Below are positions 52,252 to 58,441 of a stretch of DNA of 58,441 nucleotides, piece after piece. Origin of the DNA: Nitrososphaerota archaeon (lineage in GTDB: Archaea > Thermoproteota > Nitrososphaeria > Nitrososphaerales > UBA183). Each line of letters starts with the position of its first letter. Positions within the stretch are counted from its first letter, which is position 1. Where the stretch lies: assembly GCA_027886865.1 (NCBI GenBank), contig JAPCJR010000010.1:4873-63313 (forward strand), read 5' to 3'. The notes under the pieces were generated by a model. The model ran no database searches. It saw only the letters and a program-made list of their open reading frames with translations, and was not told the DNA's origin. The position numbers were made by a program, and so were the translations under genes.

Positions 52252-53394
52252 GTGAAGCACTACGACGTCATAGTCGCCGGCGTCGGCGGGATGGGTAGTT
52301 CGATCACGTATCACCTGGCAGAGAAGGGCCTGAAGACCCTGGCCCTCGAGAGGTACGAACTGAACCACGCGAACGGGTCGTCACACGGTGAGACCCGGGG
52401 GATGAGGACCGCCTACTACGAACACCCCGGATATCTCCCTCTGATCAACAGGGCCCTTCAGCTCTGGGTTGACCTTCAGAAGAAGACGGAGAAACCGATC
52501 ATCAGAATGACGGGAGGGGTCGCCATCGGGAACCCCGAAGGGACGCTGGTCGGCGGCCAGATAGCAGCGGCCAAGAAGCACAGGTTCCCCCACGAAGTCC
52601 TCAGCCCGGGGGAGGCCAATGACAGGTTCCAGTGCTTCCACGTCTCGAAGGATGAGCTCTGCTTCTACACGCCCGGTTCCGGCATCTTGTGGCCCGAGAA
52701 CAGCATCACGATTCACGCCAAGCTCGCGGAAGAGGAGGGCGCCGAGTTGCACTTTGACGAGCCGCTGGTGAAGTGGAGGGAGAAAGACGGAAAGGTGTTC
52801 GTCAGCACGAAGAAGGGCGAGTACTCTGCCGACAAGCTGGTCTTCTCGACCGGCGCATGGCTCCCACAGCTCGTCGCCGAGGTCAAGCTGCCGCTGACGG
52901 TGGAACGGCAGGTGCTTTTCTGGTTCAAACCTGTTCGCATGAAAGAGGCCTTCGGCCCGGACCGTATGCCAGCGTTCAACTGGCAGGAAGCGGACGGCCG
53001 GATATTCTACGGCGTCGCGAACGTGGGCAGCGGGGTCAAAGTGGCGCGCCACCACGGGGGAAAGACGACCACCCCTCAGCGCGTCAGCAGGAAGGTGACG
53101 AAGGCCGACGGCGTGGAGCCGAGCGGTCTGGTCAGGATAGGATTTCCCAACCTCGACCCCAACCCGGCTGCCGGGAGGGTCTGTCTCTACACAAACGCAC
53201 CCGACAATCGGTTCGTCATCGACTTCTACCCGGGAAGCAAGAACGTGATCATCGCGAGCCCCTGCTCCGGGCACGGGTTCAAGTTCTCCACTGTGGTGGG
53301 CGAGGTTGTCGCTGAACTGGCATTGAAGGGCAGGTCGAAGTACGACCTCGGATTCGTGAGCATCGCACGATTCAAGAAGGATACGACCAAGTAG
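52252..53394 (+). CDS. Sarcosine oxidase-like FAD-dependent amine oxidase
   Basis: 380-residue flavoenzyme of the monomeric sarcosine oxidase/N-methyltryptophan oxidase group. The Rossmann start is VIVAGVGGMGSSITYHL, the arginine loop HGETRGMR is present, the likely covalent-flavin cysteine lies in VCLYTNAPD, and the C-terminal SGHGFKFST is typical. It oxidises an N-methyl or amino group to release formaldehyde or ammonia plus hydrogen peroxide. GTG52252 is about 28 bases after a TATA-like ATTCATAAC. Confidence 0.9.
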   Translation: MKHYDVIVAGVGGMGSSITYHLAEKGLKTLALERYELNHANGSSHGETRGMRTAYYEHPGYLPLINRALQLWVDLQKKTEKPIIRMTGGVAIGNPEGTLVGGQIAAAKKHRFPHEVLSPGEANDRFQCFHVSKDELCFYTPGSGILWPENSITIHAKLAEEEGAELHFDEPLVKWREKDGKVFVSTKKGEYSADKLVFSTGAWLPQLVAEVKLPLTVERQVLFWFKPVRMKEAFGPDRMPAFNWQEADGRIFYGVANVGSGVKVARHHGGKTTTPQRVSRKVTKADGVEPSGLVRIGFPNLDPNPAAGRVCLYTNAPDNRFVIDFYPGSKNVIIASPCSGHGFKFSTVVGEVVAELALKGRSKYDLGFVSIARFKKDTTK

Positions 53395-53434
53395 CGAGGG
53401 ATGAACGCGCTGGCTGACGAGGACCCGTGAGAGT

Positions 53435-54325
53435 TTGGCCACCGAATCCGTCGACGGATATGTCAAAGTGTCCGGCTTCAAGCTCTACTACCACTCGTTT
53501 GGAGAGGCCGCCAAAGGAACCATCCTCACCTTGCACGGGGGCCCGGGAGCGACGCATGACTACATGCTACCAATCTCCCGTCTGGCGGAGCACGGATACC
53601 GAGTGGTCTTCTACGACATGCTCGGCGGCGGCAGGTCGGACTTTCCTCAAGACATGTCTCTCTACACGATAGAGCGTTGGGCAGAAGAGGCTGAGGGCGT
53701 CCGCGTCGCGCTGGACCTGGGTCGGGTTCACCTCCTCGGTCACAGCCTCGGCGGTTCGATAGCTATGGTGTATGCCCTCGCACACCCGCAGAGTCTCATG
53801 AGCCTGACGGTCTCGAGCGGCTTCGCGAGCGCACCGCTCCTGGTTTCCGAGGTCCTCAGGCTCGAGTCGGAGCTCCCGACCACCTCTCGAGAGGCAATCC
53901 GGAAGGCGGAGGAGTCGCGCGACTTCAAGAGCCCGGATTACAAGAACGCCGTGAAGGAATTCATGGACAGGCACTACCAGAGGGGGCTCGTCGAGTTCAA
54001 CCCTCCGGAGCACGTCTACACTTTGTCACACTTCAACAAGTTGCTCTACAAGACCCTGTGGGGCCCCACCGAGTTCCGTGTCACGGGGACGCTCAAAGCG
54101 TGGGACATCAGCGGCGAACTGGGAACGCTCGACCTCCCCTGCTTGATCACGGCGGGACGTTACGACGAAGCGACCCCCGCTGTCGCCGTGGACCTGCACA
54201 GGAGGATCAAGGGCTCGAAACTGGTGATATTCGAGAACAGCTCGCATAACGCCATGCTCGAAGAGAGGGACGCGTACATACGCACGATAGCTGAGTTCCT
54301 TGACTCGGTGCCGACCAAAGCTTAA
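53435..54325 (+). CDS. Proline iminopeptidase-like alpha/beta hydrolase
   Basis: 296-residue alpha/beta hydrolase. The HGGPG oxyanion motif is TLHGGPGATHDY, and the nucleophile elbow is LLGHSLGGSIA with Ser as nucleophile. The His of the triad is probably in ENSSHNAML. The family releases N-terminal proline or hydrolyses amino-acid amides. The start used is TTG53435. It lies between the flavoenzyme and a PLP enzyme, fitting a catabolic region. Confidence 0.88.
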   Translation: MATESVDGYVKVSGFKLYYHSFGEAAKGTILTLHGGPGATHDYMLPISRLAEHGYRVVFYDMLGGGRSDFPQDMSLYTIERWAEEAEGVRVALDLGRVHLLGHSLGGSIAMVYALAHPQSLMSLTVSSGFASAPLLVSEVLRLESELPTTSREAIRKAEESRDFKSPDYKNAVKEFMDRHYQRGLVEFNPPEHVYTLSHFNKLLYKTLWGPTEFRVTGTLKAWDISGELGTLDLPCLITAGRYDEATPAVAVDLHRRIKGSKLVIFENSSHNAMLEERDAYIRTIAEFLDSVPTKA

Positions 54326-54354
54326 AGACGGAAACCGCTGCATCGGAGTGCCGG

Positions 54355-55827
54355 ATGTCCGTCAAGCCCACCAAAAAGTTCCAGATGTACAAGCGCCTCT
54401 ACTCTCAGAGGCAGGACATGGTCGAGGATGCGAAGAAGCTTGGGGCCGAGCTGAAGTTCCCTGAGGCCCTGAAGAGCAAGTTCGGGATGACCAGCGCCCA
54501 CTCCAGTTTCCCCGGCCCGATAGCGAAAGATGTGCTGATGGAGATGGACAAGGCGGGCGACGAGGTGAGGCCGCTCTCGGACATCAACGACGACCTGAGG
54601 GACACCGTCAAGGACTTCTATGGCGACGACTACGACGCAGTACCCATCGCCTCCGGAGAGGCGGCGCTGTGGATAGCGTTCGAGGCGCTTGTCACCCCTT
54701 CGTTCTTGGGGAGGGGGGACGCATACAGGTGCCGGTACATCGCGCCGTTCGAGCGCCACGTCTCCCACCAGTCCGGGTTCGGCAGGCCGTTCCCGCCCAA
54801 GTACAAGTACGTCGCAGCGGACAGATACAGCACCGCTGGCGAACTCGGCGTCGAAGGCAAGAGGCTCTTCAATCTCGACACGGTCCTGGTGCCGTTCGTC
54901 GGAGCTCGCTACGACGCGCACGGGATCAAGTACTATCCGACGCCGCTGCTCTCGACCGCTGACGCGAAGCAGACCGCGGCGAAATTCGCCCAGGTCGCAG
55001 CGAGGCATGCGGACTCGGTAAGCGCATTCGTCTCACTGGCTTATGATACTCCAGGATACGGGTACGGGGAGAAGGCGGCCAACGGGGCTCCCCTTTTCCA
55101 GACGCTCGTCGGGAAGCTCGCCCAGGAGTACGACGTCCCCTACATCGTCGACGACGCGTGGGGCGCGCCCATCCTCGGGACAGATATCAGAAAGACGGGA
55201 GCCTCCCTCATACTCTACAGCGGGGACAAGGTGATACGCGGCCCGCTCAGCGGCTTGCTCATCGGGAAGGACGACGCGATCGTGCCGATACGAAGGGCGA
55301 TAGGCACGCACAGCCACAGGTACGGCAACCCGTCGGCCTACGCCAAAGCCATGTTCTCAGCGTTCGACCCGGGAAGAGAGGCGATCGTCGCACAGGCCTA
55401 TATCTTGAAGAAGCTCATGCGTGAGCCGAAGCAGTACACGGGGCCGGTCGATTCAACCTACAAGATAGTGAAGGAAGAGCTGGCGAACTCGTCGCTCGAG
55501 CCCTTCAAGAAAGACATAATCGTCACGAAGACCTACAACAACATGTCTGTCGAGGTCAACTACGACCGGACGTGGAAGGGCGACAAGATGGGCGTCCCAA
55601 TCTTCACTGAGGAAGACTCGTTCGCCGGGACCCTACCATTCGAGTACATCCTGAACACGATAGGGATACTCCCCACGATAACCTTCGACGGGAACATCAT
55701 GATCGCGCCCGGCCACGGCACGGTCGACGCGAACGGAGCGCTGATCGAGGACAGGATGCGGCTCGGCGTGAAAGCGATCTTCGGAGCGATGGAGATAGTC
55801 TCGAAACGAGCCGGCGTGCTGACCTAG
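54355..55827 (+). CDS. SelA-like fold-type I PLP enzyme
   Basis: 490-residue PLP protein resembling the SelA/aminotransferase V group. Cofactor residues are probably in VDDAWGAPILGTD and the lysine in LYSGDKVIRGPLSGLL. Archaea do not use bacterial SelA for selenocysteine, so this is probably an amino-acid lyase or ammonia-lyase. A TATA-like AGCTTAAAG lies about 30 bases before ATG54355. Substrate unknown. Confidence 0.75.
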   Translation: MSVKPTKKFQMYKRLYSQRQDMVEDAKKLGAELKFPEALKSKFGMTSAHSSFPGPIAKDVLMEMDKAGDEVRPLSDINDDLRDTVKDFYGDDYDAVPIASGEAALWIAFEALVTPSFLGRGDAYRCRYIAPFERHVSHQSGFGRPFPPKYKYVAADRYSTAGELGVEGKRLFNLDTVLVPFVGARYDAHGIKYYPTPLLSTADAKQTAAKFAQVAARHADSVSAFVSLAYDTPGYGYGEKAANGAPLFQTLVGKLAQEYDVPYIVDDAWGAPILGTDIRKTGASLILYSGDKVIRGPLSGLLIGKDDAIVPIRRAIGTHSHRYGNPSAYAKAMFSAFDPGREAIVAQAYILKKLMREPKQYTGPVDSTYKIVKEELANSSLEPFKKDIIVTKTYNNMSVEVNYDRTWKGDKMGVPIFTEEDSFAGTLPFEYILNTIGILPTITFDGNIMIAPGHGTVDANGALIEDRMRLGVKAIFGAMEIVSKRAGVLT

Positions 55828-55854
55828 CGGCCTTCGCTCACTTGGTCTGCCGCG

Positions 55855-56829
55855 CTACCACTTCTTGGGTTGCGCGGACATGCCGAGCATCTGGCGCGCC
55901 TGAGCCGGAGTGGCTATCTCTCTGTTGAGCTCCTTGGCCACCCTCACGACCCTCTCCACCAGCTGCGCGTTGCTCTTGGCCAGTTCCCCTCTCTTGTAGT
56001 AGACGTTGTCCTCGATGCCCGTCCTCGCGTGCAGGCCCAGTACGATGGCCATCGTGTTGAGCGGCAACTGATAGCCGCCCACGCCGGCGACGTTGATCAC
56101 GGCGGGCTGCGGAGCGTTGTCGAGGAGGCTGAAAAGCGTCTTCGGGGCCGCTTGCGCGCCTCCCTGGCTTCCCATGACGAACTGGATGAAGTAGGGCTTG
56201 GCGAGGAGATTCTGGCGGACAAGGTTGTCCACGATCCAGTAGTGCCCCTCATGGTACATCTCTATCTCTGGCTTGATGTTCTTCTCCATCATGGTCTTGG
56301 CGAAGAGCTCCGTCTCGCTCCACGCGGAGGGAGTGTTCAGGTCCAGGCCTTCGTAGACATAATCCTGGTCGCGGCCGCTCAACGGCGGCGAGCGCTTCTT
56401 GAACGCGAAGCGGACCGGGTTGGGTCCCGTGTTGAGCGTGGCCATCTCGGGGTCGGCGTCGAGCAGCTTGAGGCGGGTCTCCATCGGCATTCCGAAGGAG
56501 GCACCCGTCGTGATGTTCACTATGATGTCGGGGCACTTGTCGCGGATCATCCCTTCAACCCGCCTGAAAGTCTCAGGGTTTGAGGAGGTGTCCGCGTAGC
56601 CGTTCGCCGCGTCCCTGGCGTGGATGTGCACGATCGATGCCCCCGCCTGGTAGCAGTCGTAGACCTGCTGCGCCTGTTCCTCGGGCGTCTCGGGAAGGTA
56701 CGGCGTGGCCTCCTTCCCCTGCATCCCTCCCGTAATCGCGACGGTGATGATGAGCGGCGGCCACTCAGCCCTGAACGCTCTTCTGAGGTACTCCCGCTGG
56801 TCTCTGTAGTCCCAGGTTGCTTCGGTCAT
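55855..56829 (-). CDS. Beta-keto acid cleavage enzyme (BKACE, DUF849)
   Basis: 324-residue zinc enzyme of the BKACE family, which condenses a beta-keto acid with acetyl-CoA to form acetoacetate and a new acyl-CoA. The metal motif is SIVHIHARD near residue 71. It also shows IVNITTGASFG and VGSQGG-like VMGSQGGAQAA. ATG56829 is about 30 bases after a minus-strand TATA-like CTTAAAAGAATG. BKACE members act on substrates such as dehydrocarnitine or 3-keto-5-aminohexanoate; this one is undefined. Confidence 0.9.
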   Translation of the reverse strand: MTEATWDYRDQREYLRRAFRAEWPPLIITVAITGGMQGKEATPYLPETPEEQAQQVYDCYQAGASIVHIHARDAANGYADTSSNPETFRRVEGMIRDKCPDIIVNITTGASFGMPMETRLKLLDADPEMATLNTGPNPVRFAFKKRSPPLSGRDQDYVYEGLDLNTPSAWSETELFAKTMMEKNIKPEIEMYHEGHYWIVDNLVRQNLLAKPYFIQFVMGSQGGAQAAPKTLFSLLDNAPQPAVINVAGVGGYQLPLNTMAIVLGLHARTGIEDNVYYKRGELAKSNAQLVERVVRVAKELNREIATPAQARQMLGMSAQPKKW

Positions 56830-56933
56830 CGGGGCTCGGATTGAGGTTTCATTCTTTTAAGCGAATCGAACCTCGCTTTCGTCGGCGAAGACCAAAGTAT
56901 ATTGAACACCCGTTCCAAGTTGGGGCGCGGCAA

Positions 56934-57344
56934 ATGAAGGCAAAGACATCAGCGAAGACCGTGCAGAAGCAGCCAAAGTACTTCAGGTGGGCGGACGTCG
57001 AAGAAGAATGGCTCAACCCGAGCATATCCCGGAAACTGGCGGTCGGCGAGAGAGAGATGCTGGGTCTCATCAAGCTGAAGAAGGGCGCGGTTGTCCCTGC
57101 GCACAAGCACCTGAGCGAGCAGATCACCTTCATACTCAAGGGCGCTCTAAAGTTCACGATATACGGCAAGGATTACACAGTTAGGGGAGGCGAGGTCCTG
57201 ATAATCCCTTCGAACGTCATCCACGAGGCGGTGGCCCTGGAGGACACCGACGACTTCGACTGCTTCTCGCCCCTGCGCCACGACTGGCTCACAGGCAAAG
57301 ACAAGTATCTCAGGACGGGCAAGTCCTACCTCAGGAAGAAGTAG
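56934..57344 (+). CDS. Small cupin-domain protein
   Basis: About 136 residues with one cupin barrel. Metal ligands appear in VPAHKHLSEQITFILKG and the second motif in IIPSNVIHEA. ATG56934 (MKAKTSAKT) is chosen because a TATA-like AAGTATATTG lies about 35 bases upstream; the frame is open to 56817 in the other promoter. It may be a dioxygenase, isomerase or binding protein of the catabolic region. Confidence 0.85.
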   Translation: MKAKTSAKTVQKQPKYFRWADVEEEWLNPSISRKLAVGEREMLGLIKLKKGAVVPAHKHLSEQITFILKGALKFTIYGKDYTVRGGEVLIIPSNVIHEAVALEDTDDFDCFSPLRHDWLTGKDKYLRTGKSYLRKK

Positions 57345-57393
57345 CCCGCCGGTCCGCTGAAAAGACCCAAAGCCGGCTTCGAGCAGTGATGCG

Positions 57394-57975
57394 TTGAACC
57401 CCCGGCTTCCCAACTACTACATGCTGGTCCTGACGATCCTCGTCGGCGTCACGGTCGCCCTCGGACTCGCGCAGCTCACACCGCTTACCTTCCTCTACTC
57501 GTACGCGTACTTCGCCAACATCTCCGGTTACCTCGCGCTGATACTCATAGCGGCGACCGGAGTCCTGATGCTCTTTCGCCGTCCCTTGCTCCGCTACCTC
57601 AAGGACCCAGAGCTCCTCAGAAACATCCACGTCACCGTCGCTGGCTTGGGTGGGGCCTTCCTTGTCGTGCACGTCGTATTCTTCCTCCTCTTCCCCCTGA
57701 GCCTCCCGGTGCTCTTCGGATACTTCGCGACCTACGCCGCCCTCGCAATATGGATCACGGGAGCGCTGCTTCTAGAGGGACTGAGGAACTCCATCTTTTA
57801 CCATGGGTTGCTCTCTCTCGTTGGCATTTCGCTGATGGTGGTGCACGTGTTCAGCGCAGGAAGGGGCTTTCCAGAGGTCGTCTCTGGGGTGGTCCTAGTC
57901 CTCATAGCTTCTTCAGTGCTCGCGGTCTCGGTGAAACGGTTCCTCGACCTGTCGACGGCTATGAAGAAGAAATAA
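57394..57975 (+). CDS. Ferric-reductase-like/b-type cytochrome membrane protein
   Basis: 193-residue protein with about six hydrophobic spans. Paired histidines lie in NIHVTVAG, VVHVVFF, FYHGLLSLVG and VVHVFS at spacings like transmembrane heme ligands of ferric-reductase-type proteins. It could carry electrons across the membrane. The start is TTG57394. Family assignment is by layout only. Confidence 0.55.
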   Translation: MNPRLPNYYMLVLTILVGVTVALGLAQLTPLTFLYSYAYFANISGYLALILIAATGVLMLFRRPLLRYLKDPELLRNIHVTVAGLGGAFLVVHVVFFLLFPLSLPVLFGYFATYAALAIWITGALLLEGLRNSIFYHGLLSLVGISLMVVHVFSAGRGFPEVVSGVVLVLIASSVLAVSVKRFLDLSTAMKKK

Positions 57976-58035
57976 TGCGCCTATGCATCGTTGACGACTA
58001 GGATGGAAGGCGCGATGCCAAGACTGAGACGCACA

Positions 58036-58266
58036 CTATTCCCGAGTCCCAGCAATTCTCCTCTCGTCTATGATCCCTTTGCCGTCACAGGAAGTGCATG
58101 GCATCGAAGTAGGCTGAGTACCGACCGGCGATCCGAAAGCAACTGCCTCGTATATGCCGGTTCCTCTACAGTTAGGGCAAGTGATAATTATTGAATCGCA
58201 ACTGCCGCACCTGATTGGTATCCGCGCAAGATCAGCGGCACAATTTGGACACTTAACGGATGACAT
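58036..58266 (-). CDS. Small zinc-ribbon protein
   Basis: 76-residue protein with eight or more cysteines in pairs: CPNCAAD, CGSCDSI, CPNCRGTG and CTSCDGKG. The last two resemble the CxxCxGxG repeats of DnaJ. ATG58266 lies about 27 bases after a TATA-like CTCTTTAAGG on the minus strand, so it is leaderless. Function unknown. Confidence 0.75.
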   Translation of the reverse strand: MSSVKCPNCAADLARIPIRCGSCDSIIITCPNCRGTGIYEAVAFGSPVGTQPTSMPCTSCDGKGIIDERRIAGTRE

Positions 58267-58342
58267 GGAACCGGTTATGACTTCCGAGCCTTAAAGAGCT
58301 ATTCTCGTCTCGATTGAACGGCCCCCAAGAGAAGCTTCGGAT

Positions 58343-58426
58343 TCAGTCGTCAGCGACCTCTAACACGATGTCGATTCTGTCGTCGGTCTCGGTGAGTCTC
58401 CCGCAGTTGAACTGTCTGCACTGCAT
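58343..58426 (-). CDS. Small or partial gene at the right edge
   Basis: A minus-strand frame enters from the right edge and ends at TGA 58345-58343. An ATG at 58426 lies 3 bases after AGGAGG and encodes 27 residues with two cysteines (QCRQFNCGRL). It may be a complete small protein or the end of a longer gene beyond the window. Confidence 0.35.
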   Translation of the reverse strand: MQCRQFNCGRLTETDDRIDIVLEVADD

Positions 58427-58441
58427 AGGCCTCCTGTCTCG

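Noticed and set aside
54355..55827. Bacterial-type selenocysteine synthase
   Set aside because: No SelB, SelC or other selenocysteine gene is present and archaea use a different route; the resemblance is to the fold only.

Overview
The window reads as a chromosomal segment of a GC-rich archaeon of the Thaumarchaeota/Nitrososphaeria type. Supporting genes are topoisomerase VI, Pno1/RIO1, aIF2-beta, a full GrpE-DnaK-DnaJ set, a divergent FtsZ-like protein, RNase J-type nuclease and archaeal Lrp-like and OB-fold proteins. Most promoters look leaderless: a TATA-like box sits about 25-30 bases before the start codon, which is often TTG or GTG. No ammonia-oxidation gene is present, and the right half is a catabolic region, so a heterotrophic lineage is more likely than an ammonia oxidiser. 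That placement is inference.

Layout. 1-4.2 kb: top6B (with an apparent frameshift near its start) and top6A, then pno1 and rio1 on the minus strand. 4.25-8 kb: heat-shock operon grpE-dnaK-dnaJ behind a TATA box and a perfect-arm palindrome. 8-14.7 kb: aIF2-beta/DUF424, a methyltransferase, and a methyl-cycle/purine-salvage run (two MTA/purine phosphorylases, apt, ahcY, metG). 14.7-19 kb: FtsZ-like protein, MIP18-type protein and the two glycine decarboxylase subunits. 19-27.4 kb: an exported coiled-coil protein, thioredoxin reductase, a radical SAM enzyme interrupted by a large intein, and sugar/cell-surface genes. 27.4-28.8 kb: tRNA-Gln, a lower-GC minus-strand gene with a nuclease-like motif, and a second tRNA 3' end. 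28.8-43 kb: YVTN surface protein, RNase J-like enzyme, RecA-fold ATPase, pyrophosphatase, Nudix-like, MscS, two tiny membrane proteins, Lrp-like regulator, glycan enzymes, OB protein, phosphatase, LysE exporter, and a fluoride channel gene preceded by a candidate fluoride riboswitch.

43-58 kb is a catabolic accessory region: hyuA, two hyuB paralogues, a small zinc protein, an amino-acid permease, a class III aminotransferase, a sarcosine-oxidase-like flavoenzyme, a prolyl-aminopeptidase-like hydrolase, a SelA-like PLP enzyme, a beta-keto acid cleavage enzyme, a cupin and a small haem-type membrane protein. These fit uptake and breakdown of a cyclic amide or N-methylated amino compound, with products feeding glycine and acyl-CoA metabolism.

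The most notable items are the intein whose splicing would rebuild the radical SAM iron-sulfur motif, the putative fluoride riboswitch, the tRNA-bounded 1.2-kb island, the chaperone-operon palindrome, and the FtsZ-like protein that has lost its catalytic loop.
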